Origin: Lachnospiraceae bacterium | GTDB taxonomy: Bacteria; Bacillota; Clostridia; Lachnospirales; Lachnospiraceae | Length of the DNA stretch: 64,000 nt | Assembly (NCBI GenBank): GCA_017482205.1 | Contig: JAFUNK010000013.1 | Coordinates: 124,001-188,000, forward strand | Reading direction: 5' to 3' | Part shown: positions 17,697 to 28,185 of the stretch, one piece after another | Position numbering within the stretch: the stretch's first letter is position 1 | Layout: every line of letters starts with the position of its first letter | Made by a program: the position numbers and the translations under genes | The notes under the pieces: generated by a model | Seen by the model: the letters and a program-made list of their open reading frames with translations, nothing else | Told to the model about the DNA's origin: nothing | Database searches by the model: none

Positions 17697-18488
17697 TTAT
17701 TCTCCGTAGATATTGGTATACATTTCATCTACAAAATTGTCCAGAAAAGCCTCGTCTAAATTTAAGAATTTTTCCGTAATCTTTTCTTTCATATAAGAGG
17801 TTCTCTTAAAATATTTCTCTTCCTCGGAAATATCTGCACTGACATCTTCTGTATCATCAGCCTCTTGATCAGCATCTTCGCCCTTAGCAGGCTGCGTATC
17901 TTCTCCGTCAGAATTTGTGCCATCGACATCCTGTTTCTCAGCAAACAGTACTTTATCTATGCTTTCTGCTGTCAGGTTTTCCTTGCACCACTTTTCTATA
18001 GTACTGCGCAAAGTATTTTCGGACTCTGCTTTTTTGGCAAAAATACGATAGGATTTCATGGATACCAGTCCCATTACAATAAACAAAAGGAACAGGGCAC
18101 TCATAATACCATAAGCCATATATTTACCTGCACCGCTTAAATAAATAGGGAGTACGCCGGATATACCCAAAATAACCACTACCATCCCCAGAACGCCAAA
18201 AATCAAAAGCATATAGGCAGATGCTTTATTGTCTTCTGCTTTTGCAGCACTGTTCTGGTACGGTGCAACGGGTCTGTTACGCTCTGCTGTCTCAGCCTCT
18301 TCCACAACCTGTTTTAATGTTTCTTTAAAAGCAGCCTTCTCTTCCTCTGACATTTCCTGTAATGCAGTTTCTACATCAGAGAGTGTAACATCTTCTAAAG
18401 GTTCATCTTCCACCAATTCACAACCACAGTCACTACAGGTTTCTATTCCTTCCTTGTACTCGTTTTTACATTTCGGACACCATGGCAT
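17697..18488 (-). CDS. Zinc-ribbon membrane protein, unknown function
   Basis: A 263-residue protein from the ATG at 18488, which has GGAGGT seven bases upstream; the frame's earlier ATG at 18503 contains that ribosome site. It opens with a four-cysteine zinc ribbon (CPKCKNEY, CSDCGCEL). An acidic linker follows, then two membrane segments (about residues 88-110 and 122-143), and an acidic, Asp/Glu-rich cytoplasmic tail. I do not recognise the family. The window has two more proteins that start with such a ribbon followed by a membrane segment (21265-22695 and 38878-41966). Confidence 0.8.
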   Translation of the reverse strand: MPWCPKCKNEYKEGIETCSDCGCELVEDEPLEDVTLSDVETALQEMSEEEKAAFKETLKQVVEEAETAERNRPVAPYQNSAAKAEDNKASAYMLLIFGVLGMVVVILGISGVLPIYLSGAGKYMAYGIMSALFLLFIVMGLVSMKSYRIFAKKAESENTLRSTIEKWCKENLTAESIDKVLFAEKQDVDGTNSDGEDTQPAKGEDADQEADDTEDVSADISEEEKYFKRTSYMKEKITEKFLNLDEAFLDNFVDEMYTNIYGE

Positions 18489-18540
18489 AGTAATTACCTC
18501 CATTACTTATTTAATGCAATAAGACCTGCGAAACTTTCTG

Positions 18541-18840
18541 TTAAACCTCATAATCCAGACAAGCACGGTCACAGGTTACACTGCGTACATACTTTCCGGC
18601 TTCTACATGTGCCGGATGCACCTGATATGCTTTTAATGCCTCTTCTGTTTCATAAGTACCAATCAAAGCGATTTCACGGTTACTGGAAACCATTTCGTTC
18701 ATCACTACTTTAATTTCCACAGCCCCGGGAACCAAATCCTTTATAGGCTCTAACAGTTCTTTCATTTTTGCTCCCGCAGTACGTTTTTCTTCTGCGGTCA
18801 TTTCTGCATTAAAATTCCACAATACAATATGCTTTACCAT
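18541..18840 (-). CDS. Dabb (stress-responsive A/B barrel) family protein
   Basis: A 99-residue protein with the Dabb dimeric ferredoxin-like fold pattern. It starts with MVKHIVLWNF, has the AEEKRTAGAKMKELLEPI helix and EIALIGTYETEEALKAYQVHPAHVE, and ends CDRACLDYEV. Members are small dimeric barrels, some stress-induced, some cyclases or monooxygenases; no reaction can be assigned here. GGAGG lies six bases before the ATG. It follows nfnB by about 15 bp on the opposite side of the unit: the nfnB stop is at 18856, so it may be read from the nfnAB transcript. Confidence 0.88.
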   Translation of the reverse strand: MVKHIVLWNFNAEMTAEEKRTAGAKMKELLEPIKDLVPGAVEIKVVMNEMVSSNREIALIGTYETEEALKAYQVHPAHVEAGKYVRSVTCDRACLDYEV

Positions 18841-18855
18841 AGAAACGCCTCCGTC

Positions 18856-20241
18856 TTATTTGTTACGCAGATATTCGTCGATACCCTTTGCACCTGCTTT
18901 TCCGGCCCCCATTGCCAGAATAACGGTTGCCGCACCGGTTACCGCATCACCACCTGCATATACACCTTCTTTGGAGGTCTGTCCGTTCTCTTCCTCTGCT
19001 ACAATACATTTCCACTTGTTGGTTTCCAAACCTTCTGTGGTAGAAGAAATCAGAGGATTGGGGGATGTACCCAGAGACATAATAACGGTATCTACATCAA
19101 TCACAAACTCAGAACCGGCAACTTCCACAGGACGTCTTCTGCCGGAAGCGTCAGGCTCACCCAGTTCCATCTTGATACACTTCATACCGGTTACCCATCC
19201 CTTTTCGTCCGTAAGGATTTCAATAGGATTGGTAAGTAAGTCGAAGATAATGCCTTCTTCTTTTGCGTGATGTACTTCTTCCACACGGGCAGGCAGTTCT
19301 TCTTCACTTCTACGATATACGATATGCACCTCTGCACCCAGTCTTAATGCAGTTCTTGCAGCATCCATTGCAACATTACCGCCACCGACTACTGCCACCT
19401 TCTGACCTCTCATAATAGGCGTGTTGGAATTTTCATCAAATGACTTCATCAGGTTGCTTCTGGTTAAGTATTCATTTGCAGAAAATACACCGTTAGCATT
19501 TTCACCGGGAATACCCATAAACTTAGGAAGACCTGCACCGGAACCGATAAATACCGCATCAAATCCTTCTTCACTTAACAGTTCATCAATGGTTACGGAT
19601 TTACCAACTACTACATTAGTTTCAATCTTAACACCTAAGGATTTTACATTTTCAATTTCTTTTGCCACAACCGCTTCTTTGGGCAGACGGAATTCAGGAA
19701 TACCATAAACCAATACACCACCCGGCTCATGCAGTGCTTCAAAAATAGTTACTTCATAACCCATTTTTGCTAAATCACCGGCACAAGTAAGACCGGCAGG
19801 ACCGGAACCGATTACAGCTACTTTCTTACCATTCTTTTCTTTTGCGCCTTCAGGTTTAATGCCGTTTTCTCTTGCCCAGTCAGCTACAAAACGCTCCAGC
19901 TTACCGATAGAGATAGGCTCGCCCTTGATACCACGGATACATTTTCCTTCACACTGGCTTTCCTGAGGACATACACGTCCGCAGACTGCAGGTAATGCAG
20001 AAGATTCACTGATTACCTGATAAGCAGCTTCAATATTGCCTTCCTTTACCTGATTGATAAATCCGGGGATATCAATTGCTACGGGACATCCCTTTACACA
20101 TTGTGCATTCTTACATCCGATACAACGGCTTGCTTCTTCCATAGCTTCTTCTTTATTATATCCGAGGCAAACCTCGTCAAAGTTCTTTGCACGCACTTCA
20201 GGTGCCTGCTCACGAACCGGTGTTTTCTTTAATACGTCCAT
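18856..20241 (-). CDS. nfnB: NfnB: ferredoxin:NADP oxidoreductase large subunit (GltA-like)
   Basis: About 461 residues. An N-terminal iron-sulfur domain (CIGCKNAQCVKGCP, then CGRVCPQESQCEGKC) precedes the FAD-binding GSGPAGLTCAGDLAKMGY and the NADP-binding VVGGGNVAMDAARTALRLGA followed by YRRSEEELPAR. By itself it would be called a homotetrameric glutamate synthase small chain. Because the flavoprotein NfnA lies directly upstream, it is better read as NfnB of the electron-bifurcating NfnAB complex, which couples NADH and reduced ferredoxin to NADP reduction. The ATG at 20241 follows AGGAGGAG; the frame's earlier ATG at 20262 overlaps that site. Confidence 0.85.
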   Translation of the reverse strand: MDVLKKTPVREQAPEVRAKNFDEVCLGYNKEEAMEEASRCIGCKNAQCVKGCPVAIDIPGFINQVKEGNIEAAYQVISESSALPAVCGRVCPQESQCEGKCIRGIKGEPISIGKLERFVADWARENGIKPEGAKEKNGKKVAVIGSGPAGLTCAGDLAKMGYEVTIFEALHEPGGVLVYGIPEFRLPKEAVVAKEIENVKSLGVKIETNVVVGKSVTIDELLSEEGFDAVFIGSGAGLPKFMGIPGENANGVFSANEYLTRSNLMKSFDENSNTPIMRGQKVAVVGGGNVAMDAARTALRLGAEVHIVYRRSEEELPARVEEVHHAKEEGIIFDLLTNPIEILTDEKGWVTGMKCIKMELGEPDASGRRRPVEVAGSEFVIDVDTVIMSLGTSPNPLISSTTEGLETNKWKCIVAEEENGQTSKEGVYAGGDAVTGAATVILAMGAGKAGAKGIDEYLRNK

Positions 20242-20322
20242 TATTTTCTCCTCCTGCCGCATAGCGGCTATTTATTCAGACTCATATTATATAAACAGCT
20301 ATATACTGCTATCAAGCAAAGT

Positions 20323-21201
20323 TTACTGACAATTTCCACATCCACCGTGATGGGTGTCGCCCTCTTTGGCTTTTAAGAAAGCACGGCCTTCTGCGGTCTT
20401 ATAAATCTGCTGTCTCTGCATAGCTTCATCAAAGTTTACTTTATGACCGTCAAATTCAGGACCGTCTACACATGCAAACTTAATTTCGCCACCTACGCTG
20501 ACACGACAAGCACCACACATACCTGTACCGTCAACCATAATAGGGTTAAGGCTTACGATGGTAGGGATTTCCAGTTCTTTTGTAAGTAGGCACACAAATT
20601 TCATCATAATCATAGGTCCGATTGCCACACAGGTATCGTACTTATTACCGTCAGCTACCAAATCCTTGATAGTCTGGGTTACCATACCGCTACGACCATA
20701 GGAACCGTCATCGGTAGTTACATATAAATTACCTGCTACTGCTTCCATCTCTTTTTCAAGAATCAGTAAATCTTTGGTTTTTGCACCAACAATAACATCA
20801 GCATCAATGCCGTGTTCATGTAACCATTTTACCTGCGGATATACAGGTGCGGTACCTACACCACCTGCTACAAAAAGAATTTTCTTCTTTTTCAATTCTT
20901 CTACATCTTCATGTACAAATTCGGAAGGACAACCTAAGGGGCCTACAAAATCACGGAATGCATCTCCCTCTTTCATGGTAGCCATTTCCTGGGTTCCTGC
21001 ACCGACAGTCTGGAATACAATGGTAATGCTACCCTTTTCTCTGTCATAGTCACAAATGGTCAGGGGAATTCTTTCACCTTCATCATCTTTTCTGACAATA
21101 ATGAACTGTCCCGGCTGGCAGGATTTTGCTACTCTGGGAGCTTCCACTTCCATCAGAAAAATGTTAGTTGTCAGTTCTTCTGCTCTTAAAATCTTATACA
21201 T
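20323..21201 (-). CDS. nfnA: NfnA: FAD/[2Fe-2S] subunit (sulfide/dihydroorotate dehydrogenase-like)
   Basis: A 292-residue ferredoxin-NAD reductase-like protein. It has an N-terminal FAD-binding barrel (GQFIIVRKDDEGERIPLTI), an NAD-binding domain (ILFVAGGVGTAPVYPQVKWL) and a [2Fe-2S] cysteine set (GMCGACRVSVGG, FACVDGPEFDGH). A further Cys-rich tail HHGGCGNCQ closes the protein. It is the small partner of NfnB, 60-80 bp downstream. Together they would exchange electrons between NADH, NADPH and ferredoxin, central to redox balance in fermenters. SudB-type sulfide dehydrogenase is the same fold, so the physiological name rests on context. Confidence 0.85.
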   Translation of the reverse strand: MYKILRAEELTTNIFLMEVEAPRVAKSCQPGQFIIVRKDDEGERIPLTICDYDREKGSITIVFQTVGAGTQEMATMKEGDAFRDFVGPLGCPSEFVHEDVEELKKKKILFVAGGVGTAPVYPQVKWLHEHGIDADVIVGAKTKDLLILEKEMEAVAGNLYVTTDDGSYGRSGMVTQTIKDLVADGNKYDTCVAIGPMIMMKFVCLLTKELEIPTIVSLNPIMVDGTGMCGACRVSVGGEIKFACVDGPEFDGHKVNFDEAMQRQQIYKTAEGRAFLKAKEGDTHHGGCGNCQ

Positions 21202-21264
21202 CTTACACCTCTCAGGCTTACAAAGCCTTCTCTTTTTCGTTTTTGCCGCGAGAAACGGCTTTAT

Positions 21265-22695
21265 TTAAAATGCCTCAGTAACCAGTTTACCGGAAGCATC
21301 CTTTGACACTTTAAAACATTCTTGAGTATAAATATCTACCGCATAATGTACACCTGTATAGGACTGTACACCGGCAGCATCCTCATACACTTCTGAAATA
21401 ATATAAAATTCACCTTGACCTGTTATTTCCGTTGCATAACGGAATGCATACAGATATTTACCAGTCAAACCAACCGGTGTGCCCGTGGCATCCTGTATTT
21501 TGCCGGTCTCCACCATAAGTGCAACCAACTTTTGGATAGCCATATCTACCGTAAAATCAGTTGGTAAAACCAACTCATACTGTCTGGTGGTACATTCTCC
21601 CGCCACCCCCTCTTTGTTATAAGTCACAAACTTGTATGTGCTCTTACCAAGAGGCATGGGAATAGGACCTGTGTAAGGAATAGAATGATTGGTCGGTATG
21701 GTGCCGTCCGTAGTATAATAAACCGTAGACTCAGCCGGCACAACTACCGTAATTACTTCGGGTCGGGAATATTCTCCGCTATAGGTTTCCACCTCCGGAG
21801 CAACCGGCTTAAAAACATCTATCACATAAGTCTTCTTTACTACTTCACTCTTAATGCCATATTCATTTACAAACAGGGCACATATTTCGTAATAACCGGT
21901 TTCCAGAAAAATAGGTGTAGTATACACTTCACTGTTTTCATCCGGTACGGAACCATCCAGTGTATAATAAATAGTTCCCCTGATGCTGGAAGTCAGTTTT
22001 AGTGGAACCACTTCGTCGTATGTTCCTTCCTGATAACTGAATTCGGGTGACAAGGCTAAATATTCCTGATACATCGTCCGTATATTTTCATCCTCTGTGT
22101 TGTTTAACAGCGTATTGATGGACACATAGTCTTCCTTGCTCTTATAAAACGCAATGAGTTTTTTATAAGTTGCAGCTTTCTCATCTTCATTGGCATATCC
22201 CAGACTGAGAATTTGTATCAGGCAAGATACATAAGTGTTCTCGTCACCGGTCAATGCATACAATTCGGCCAACGCATTTCTATATGTAACACTTGTAGGG
22301 TCTAACTCTAAAGCCCTTTTATAATACTGGATGGCTTCTTCATAATTGCCTGCCGCTACCCCGGCATTTGCCTGTGTTACCTGATACTCTACCGAATTGT
22401 AACGATAATTTTTTAAAGCAAAACCGCCTACTATTAAACCTGCAATTAACAAAATACCAACGACAACTGAGGCTATTATAATGCTTTTGCACTTATTGCC
22501 CTTCCCACCTTTTTTCACTGTCAGGTGTTTTTTAGGCACTTCTTCCAAAACGTCCTCAACAATACCGGAAAGGGTTTCACTGATACTATATTCAATTTCC
22601 GGTTCAAAGTCGGGAACCATATGAATATCTTCACCGCATATTTCGCAATAAAGATACCCTTCTTTCAGTTCCTCCCCACAATTGGGACATTTCAT
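21265..22695 (-). CDS. Zinc-ribbon, TPR and chitobiase-C-domain membrane protein
   Basis: A 476-residue protein starting at the ATG at 22695 (AGGAGG 11 bases upstream; a TTG at 22716 is in frame). Order: zinc ribbon (CPNCGEEL, CEICGED), one membrane segment (about residues 70-93), TPR repeats (about 105-200), and two beta-sandwich repeats of the CHB_HEX_C type. Each of these has IYYTLDGSVP or VYYTTDGTIP plus TGYYEICA or LGKSTYKFV. A C-terminal domain of unknown type ends it. Everything after the membrane segment should be outside the cell. Function unknown; such proteins are frequent in Lachnospiraceae. Confidence 0.85.
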   Translation of the reverse strand: MKCPNCGEELKEGYLYCEICGEDIHMVPDFEPEIEYSISETLSGIVEDVLEEVPKKHLTVKKGGKGNKCKSIIIASVVVGILLIAGLIVGGFALKNYRYNSVEYQVTQANAGVAAGNYEEAIQYYKRALELDPTSVTYRNALAELYALTGDENTYVSCLIQILSLGYANEDEKAATYKKLIAFYKSKEDYVSINTLLNNTEDENIRTMYQEYLALSPEFSYQEGTYDEVVPLKLTSSIRGTIYYTLDGSVPDENSEVYTTPIFLETGYYEICALFVNEYGIKSEVVKKTYVIDVFKPVAPEVETYSGEYSRPEVITVVVPAESTVYYTTDGTIPTNHSIPYTGPIPMPLGKSTYKFVTYNKEGVAGECTTRQYELVLPTDFTVDMAIQKLVALMVETGKIQDATGTPVGLTGKYLYAFRYATEITGQGEFYIISEVYEDAAGVQSYTGVHYAVDIYTQECFKVSKDASGKLVTEAF

Positions 22696-22763
22696 AGAAA
22701 AATCTGCCTCCTGCAAATGGTCATCCGGAACAAATTTTGTCCGTCTCTGTCATTTTACTTGTT

Positions 22764-23621
22764 TTACGCCTGTAAATCAACAGATTCTACACAATTGTTC
22801 ATTAACATGGCAATGGTCATAGGACCTACACCACCGGGTACAGGAGTAATGGCACTACATATAGGTGCTACATCCTCATAATCCACATCACCGCAAAGTT
22901 TTTTATTCTCCATTCTATGAATGCCTACATCAATAACTACTGCACCTTCTTTAACATATTCTCTGGTAATCATCTTGGGCTTACCCACTGCAACTACCAG
23001 AATATCTGCGCGTTTAGTCACTTCCTTTAAATCCTTGGTGCGGGAATGTGCCACGGTTACTGTACCGTTTTCTCTTAAAAGTAACAGTGCCATAGGTTTT
23101 CCTACAATATTGCTTCTGCCGATAACAACGCATTCTTTTCCTGCAATTTCAATGCCGCTGCGCTTTAAAAGCTGAATAATACCTGCAGGAGTGCATGACA
23201 CAAAACCGGGCTGACCGATACACAATGCCCCTACACTCTGGGGATGGAAACCGTCCACATCTTTTTTGGGGTCAATGCTTTGAATTACTTTATCTTCATC
23301 AATATGAGAAGGTAAAGGCAACTGCACCAAAATACCGTTCACATCTTTTCTACCGTTTAATTCTGCAATTAAATCAAGCAGTTCTTTTTCGGTAGTTTCT
23401 TCCGGTAATTCATATGCCAGAGAACGGATACCTACATATTCACATGCTTTTTTCTTATTACCTACATATACAGAAGATGCAGGGTCTGCGCCTACCTGAA
23501 TAACCGCTAAGGTTACTTCTGTGCCTTCTGCCTTCATTTTACTTACTTTTTCTTTTAATTCATCTTTAATCTGTGTGGAAATTACTTTTCCGTCAATAAT
23601 CTGTGCCATTTCAGCCACCAT
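22764..23621 (-). CDS. folD: Methylenetetrahydrofolate dehydrogenase/cyclohydrolase FolD
   Basis: A bifunctional enzyme of 285 residues. It oxidises 5,10-methylene-THF with NADP and hydrolyses the methenyl form to 10-formyl-THF. Seen are YVGNKKKACEYVGI with the catalytic lysine, the substrate loop VQLPLPSHIDE, PKKDVDGFHP, the NADP-site GRSNIVGKPMALLLL and the C-terminal PVPGGVGPMTIAML. GGAGAAAGGT precedes the ATG at 23621, so the longer frame to 23663 is not used. fhs lies just upstream, giving a one-carbon unit with Fhs supplying 10-formyl-THF. Confidence 0.97.
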   Translation of the reverse strand: MVAEMAQIIDGKVISTQIKDELKEKVSKMKAEGTEVTLAVIQVGADPASSVYVGNKKKACEYVGIRSLAYELPEETTEKELLDLIAELNGRKDVNGILVQLPLPSHIDEDKVIQSIDPKKDVDGFHPQSVGALCIGQPGFVSCTPAGIIQLLKRSGIEIAGKECVVIGRSNIVGKPMALLLLRENGTVTVAHSRTKDLKEVTKRADILVVAVGKPKMITREYVKEGAVVIDVGIHRMENKKLCGDVDYEDVAPICSAITPVPGGVGPMTIAMLMNNCVESVDLQA

Positions 23622-23685
23622 ACCTTTCTCCGGTTTACAAATTACATCGTACCTGTAATCCAATATAAAGTCTGTAATTCAATTC

Positions 23686-25356
23686 TTAGAACAAGCCTGT
23701 AATAACGCCGTCTTCATTCACATCGATGTTGTATGCTGCGGGTGCTTTGGGAAGTCCGGGCATAGTCATAATCGCACCGGTTAATACTACCACAAATCCT
23801 GCACCAGCGGAAACATAAACCTCTCTGATACTCATCTCAAAACCTTCCGGTCTGCCCAACTTATCCGGGTCATCAGATAAGGAATACTGGTTCTTTGCCA
23901 TACAAACAGGCAGATTACCATATCCCAGTGCTTCCAGTTTTTCCAACTGCTTTGCTGCGGTAGGTGCATAGGTTACGCTGCCTGCACCGTAAATTTCTTT
24001 TGCTACGGTTTCAATCTTTTCTTTCAAGGATAATTCATCTTCATAGAGTACCTTGAAGTTGCTTTCTTTAGTTTCAAGGGTTTCCAATACCTTTTCTGCT
24101 AAAGCGATACCACCTTCGCCGCCCTTTGCCCAAACCTCAGCCAGTGCAAATTCACAGCCTTTGTTTTCACAGAATTCTTTTACAAAATTAACTTCTGCCT
24201 GTGTATCTGCCACAAATGCATTTAAGGCCACGACTACCGGCACACCGTATTTCTGTACATTTTCAATATGCTTTTCTAAGTTTACGATACCCTTTTTCAA
24301 CGCTTCTAAATTCTCGGTATTTAAGTCCGCCTTCGCAACACCGCCGTTGTATTTTAATGCTCTGATGGTGGCTACCAATACTACCGCATCGGGTTTCAGT
24401 CCCGCCTTACGGCACTTAATATCAAAGAATTTCTCTGCTCCTAAATCCGCACCAAAACCGGCTTCGGTTATAACATAATCTGCCATTTTTAATGCAGTCT
24501 TGGTGGCTCTCACGGAGTTACAGCCATGGGCAATATTTGCAAAAGGTCCGCCATGTACTAATGCAGGGGTATGTTCTAAAGTCTGAATCAGATTGGGCTT
24601 TAATGCATCCTTTAACAATGCTGCCATCGCACCTACTGCATTTAACTGGCCTGCTCTTACGGTCTTGCCGTCATAGTCATAAGCTACTACAATCTGGGAC
24701 AGGCGTTCCTTTAAGTCTTCCATATCATTTGCCAGACACAATACCGCCATAATTTCAGAAGCCACAGTAATAACAAAATGATCTTCTCTCACTGTACCGT
24801 CTGTCTTATTACCAAGACCTACTACTACATTACGCAGCACTCTGTCGTTCATATCCATACATCTTTTCCAAACTACCTGTCTGGGGTCAATACGCAGTTC
24901 ATTGCCCTGCTGGATATGGTTATCCAATAAAGCCGCCAACAGATTATTTGCTGCTGTAATGGCATGAAAATCTCCTGTAAAATGCAGGTTCAAATCCTCC
25001 ATAGGCACTACCTGTGCATATCCGCCGCCTGCAGCACCGCCTTTAATGCCAAAGCAGGGACCTAAAGAAGGCTCTCTCAGTGCAATAATGGACTTTTTAT
25101 TTAATCTGCCAAATGCTTCACCCAAACCTACGGTAACGGTAGTCTTACCCTCACCTGCAGGGGTAGGATTGATTGCTGTTACTAAAATCAGCTTACCGTC
25201 CTTGTTGCCTGCAATCCGCTTCATATATTCATCAGAAATTTTTGCCTTGTATTTACCGTATAATTCCAGTTCGTCTGCCTCAATCCCTAAGTTTTCCGCC
25301 ACCTCAGTAATAGGCTTCATTACTGCTTCCTGTGCTATCTGAATGTCTGTTTTCAT
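23686..25356 (-). CDS. fhs: Formate-tetrahydrofolate ligase
   Basis: A 556-residue ATP-dependent ligase making 10-formyl-THF from formate and THF, an entry point of the Wood-Ljungdahl methyl branch and of purine synthesis. The P-loop [18 protein letters not shown] is near residues 66-83. Family stretches [26 protein letters not shown] and [14 protein letters not shown] are intact, and the end [19 protein letters not shown] is canonical. GAGGG lies five bases before the ATG. Transcription continues into folD. Confidence 0.97.
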   Translation of the reverse strand: MKTDIQIAQEAVMKPITEVAENLGIEADELELYGKYKAKISDEYMKRIAGNKDGKLILVTAINPTPAGEGKTTVTVGLGEAFGRLNKKSIIALREPSLGPCFGIKGGAAGGGYAQVVPMEDLNLHFTGDFHAITAANNLLAALLDNHIQQGNELRIDPRQVVWKRCMDMNDRVLRNVVVGLGNKTDGTVREDHFVITVASEIMAVLCLANDMEDLKERLSQIVVAYDYDGKTVRAGQLNAVGAMAALLKDALKPNLIQTLEHTPALVHGGPFANIAHGCNSVRATKTALKMADYVITEAGFGADLGAEKFFDIKCRKAGLKPDAVVLVATIRALKYNGGVAKADLNTENLEALKKGIVNLEKHIENVQKYGVPVVVALNAFVADTQAEVNFVKEFCENKGCEFALAEVWAKGGEGGIALAEKVLETLETKESNFKVLYEDELSLKEKIETVAKEIYGAGSVTYAPTAAKQLEKLEALGYGNLPVCMAKNQYSLSDDPDKLGRPEGFEMSIREVYVSAGAGFVVVLTGAIMTMPGLPKAPAAYNIDVNEDGVITGLF

Positions 25357-25411
25357 AATTCCCTCTCATTCCGCCTATACGGCTTCTATATTCTTACTAG
25401 TATTCACTGCT

Positions 25412-28117
25412 TTAAACAACTTCTTCTACCAGCTGTTCAAACTGTTCTGCGCTCATCAATACTTTTCTGGGCTTGGTTCCCTCTTCTTCTCCGACCACGC
25501 CATAATCATAAAGCTGGTCCATAATGCGTGCTGCACGGTTAAAACCAATTTTGAACACTCTCTGTAACATACCGATGGATGCCTTGTCCTTTTCAATAAT
25601 AAAGCGTCCTGCATCAGCAAAATACTCGTCTAAGGAACTGCCACCGTCGCTTCCAGCGGCACTGCCGCCACCGTTTCCGGATCCCATGCTCTTGATTTTC
25701 TCTTCAATATCCTCTGCATATACATTACCGATAGCCTGATTCTTCAAGAAATCCACTACATCAGAAACTTCTTTGTCCGAAACAAAGGCTCCCTGCACAC
25801 GGGCAGGTTTTGTATATCCCTGCGGATAGAAAAGCATATCGCCCTTACCCAAAAGTTTTTCCGCACCGTTCATATCCAGAATGGTTCTGGAATCCACACC
25901 ACTAGACACACTGAACGCTACACGGCTGGGCATATTTGCCTTAATCAGACCTGTAATAACGTCTACGGAAGGTCTCTGGGTTGCAATAATCAGATGTATT
26001 CCGCAGGCTCTCGCAAGCTGTGCCAGACGGCAGATAGACTCTTCTACTTCGCCGGGTGCCACCATCATCAAGTCTGCAAGTTCATCTACAATAATCACAA
26101 TCTGAGGCATTTTTGCAGGTGCCGTTTCATCTCCCTGCTCCTTCATGCTCTCTACTTTCTGATTGTATCCCTTTAAATCACGGACATTAAAATCCGCAAA
26201 CTTTTTGTAACGCTCCGTCATTTCGGAAACCGCCCAATGTAACGCCGCCGCCGCTTTTTTAGGGTCTGTTACAACCGGAATCAATAAGTGTGGAATACCG
26301 TTGTATACATTCAACTCTACAACCTTGGGATCCACCATGATCAGTTTCACATCATCCGGATGGGCTTTGTACAAAATACTCATAATCAAGGTGTTGATAC
26401 ACACGGATTTACCGGAACCGGTTGCACCCGCAATCAACATGTGGGGCATCTTTGCAATATCCGCCACCACTACTTTACCGGCAATGTCTTTACCTACCGC
26501 AAAAGCCAGATTGGATGAAAAATCCCTGAATTCTGCAGTTTCCAACAAGTCGCGCAGTGCTACCGCGGTATTTTCTTTGTTGGGGACTTCAATACCGATT
26601 GCTGCCTTACCGGGAATGGGTGCCTCAATACGGATATCCGTTGCTGCCAGATTTAATTTAATATCGTCTGCCAGACCTACAATTTTGCTCACCTTTACTC
26701 CCTGCTCAGGCTGCAATTCATACCGGGTAACGGAAGGTCCCTGACTGATATCCGTAACCGTAACTTTAACGCCAAAGGTCTGCAATGTCTGTTGTAATCG
26801 CATTGCCGTCTCTTTTAACTCCCTTGCGGAGTCACCGCCACCACCTTTTCCTTTCTGCAATCTGGAAAGAGGCGGGAATATGTATTTGCGGGGCACTTTT
26901 TTCTCGGTATTGTGAATATCTTCTGCAATCTGTGCATCACTGCCTTCCGGCTTGGGCTCAGTGGGCAATTTTGCCACAGGCCTGCGATTTACACTTTCTC
27001 TGACAGGCGGTGCTGACATATTTTCTGTACGTTGTACGGAAGACATTGTCCTGCCTGTCGTCGCCGGTGCCGGTATATAATCCATCTCAGGCCAGGGTTC
27101 TTCCTCCTGCATCATATCCTGTACAGGTTCCGGTGCTGCCCCCTGAATACGAATATTATCAAGGCTCGTATCCTGTGCCTTAATTTCATGGATATTCTCC
27201 TGTACACGTTTTCCTCTGAATACAGGCATATCCTCATCTTCTGCATTTTCATTTAAGGTAATTTCGTGAATATCGTCCCTATCCTTTTTATCCTGTGTGG
27301 GATAATTTGTAAGTGAAGTATCCGCCATCACACCGGATACCTTTTTATCCATACGCAAAATCTTTTCGTTCTCTTTTTCTTCTGCCTTTAAACGTTTCTC
27401 TTCTTCACGCCTTGTCCGCTCTTCTTCCTTACGCAAACGTTCTTCTTCCAACTCTGACTGACGTAAGGCTGCATTTTCTCTTCTGCGTTTTGCATCCTCC
27501 CTGGAAAGCTCTGCCACACGTCTTCCACCATTTTTTACACTGTTTACAAAGGATTTTTCGGTCAAAAGCACAATACTGATAATGGAAAGAATAATTACTA
27601 CCAGAATTGTACCTATGGTATCCAGAAAATGATAACACAAATAAGCCAGACTGCCGGCAATGACACCGCCACCGCTTCTGGCTTCACTGTTAGCTTTATA
27701 AATATCTGCCATACTATAGCTTTCCAGACTGGTAGCTGTTCCGGTAAACATTTCCATTACTACGCCTGCCATCAGAAACAGCACCACACCTGCCACCAGC
27801 TTTCTGACCGCTGCCGGACTACCTGCATTGGCCGACCAGAATGCCGCCGCCAAAAATGCCACAATCGCCACAATATATGCCAAATATCCGAAAAGTCCGA
27901 AAAGCACGCCACTGATAGCGTCACCTACCGTACCGATAACTCCGAAGTTACATAAAAACAATATAACTGCCACAGCAAAAAGCAGAATAAGTCCCACCTC
28001 GTGAAAAAGTGCACTCTCCTGCTCGGAATACTGTCTGCTATTGGTTTTTGCTTTTGTAGAAGTCCGGCTGTTTTTGCCGGATGTAGTTGTTTTTCTGCCT
28101 TTATTCGTTGTTGCCAT
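25412..28117 (-). CDS. ftsK: FtsK/SpoIIIE family DNA translocase
   Basis: A 901-residue septal DNA pump. Four membrane segments lie at about 38-190, followed by a highly charged coiled-coil linker (about 200-260) and a low-complexity linker to 410. The motor has Walker A AGATGSGKS (563-571) and Walker B IVIIVDELADLMM. The C-terminal winged-helix gamma domain (about 835-901, SIGMLQRVFKIGFNRAARIM) reads polarity sequences on DNA. It moves chromosomes into daughter cells or the forespore. Sporulation genes in the window make a SpoIIIE role plausible. A TepA-like protease gene lies just upstream, as in Bacillus (ymfB-spoIIIE). Confidence 0.95.
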   Translation of the reverse strand: MATTNKGRKTTTSGKNSRTSTKAKTNSRQYSEQESALFHEVGLILLFAVAVILFLCNFGVIGTVGDAISGVLFGLFGYLAYIVAIVAFLAAAFWSANAGSPAAVRKLVAGVVLFLMAGVVMEMFTGTATSLESYSMADIYKANSEARSGGGVIAGSLAYLCYHFLDTIGTILVVIILSIISIVLLTEKSFVNSVKNGGRRVAELSREDAKRRRENAALRQSELEEERLRKEEERTRREEEKRLKAEEKENEKILRMDKKVSGVMADTSLTNYPTQDKKDRDDIHEITLNENAEDEDMPVFRGKRVQENIHEIKAQDTSLDNIRIQGAAPEPVQDMMQEEEPWPEMDYIPAPATTGRTMSSVQRTENMSAPPVRESVNRRPVAKLPTEPKPEGSDAQIAEDIHNTEKKVPRKYIFPPLSRLQKGKGGGGDSARELKETAMRLQQTLQTFGVKVTVTDISQGPSVTRYELQPEQGVKVSKIVGLADDIKLNLAATDIRIEAPIPGKAAIGIEVPNKENTAVALRDLLETAEFRDFSSNLAFAVGKDIAGKVVVADIAKMPHMLIAGATGSGKSVCINTLIMSILYKAHPDDVKLIMVDPKVVELNVYNGIPHLLIPVVTDPKKAAAALHWAVSEMTERYKKFADFNVRDLKGYNQKVESMKEQGDETAPAKMPQIVIIVDELADLMMVAPGEVEESICRLAQLARACGIHLIIATQRPSVDVITGLIKANMPSRVAFSVSSGVDSRTILDMNGAEKLLGKGDMLFYPQGYTKPARVQGAFVSDKEVSDVVDFLKNQAIGNVYAEDIEEKIKSMGSGNGGGSAAGSDGGSSLDEYFADAGRFIIEKDKASIGMLQRVFKIGFNRAARIMDQLYDYGVVGEEEGTKPRKVLMSAEQFEQLVEEVV

Positions 28118-28185
28118 AACCTATCTGCTCCTGATTTCGGCCTTAATCTTCCTGTATTTTATTACGGAATGCCATAATCTATGAT

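Noticed and set aside
18856..20241. Glutamate synthase small chain as the name for this gene
   Set aside because: The NfnA-type partner directly upstream makes NfnB the better reading.
25357..25411. A tetrahydrofolate riboswitch before fhs
   Set aside because: The gap between ftsK and fhs is about 55 bp, too short, and shows no fitting fold.
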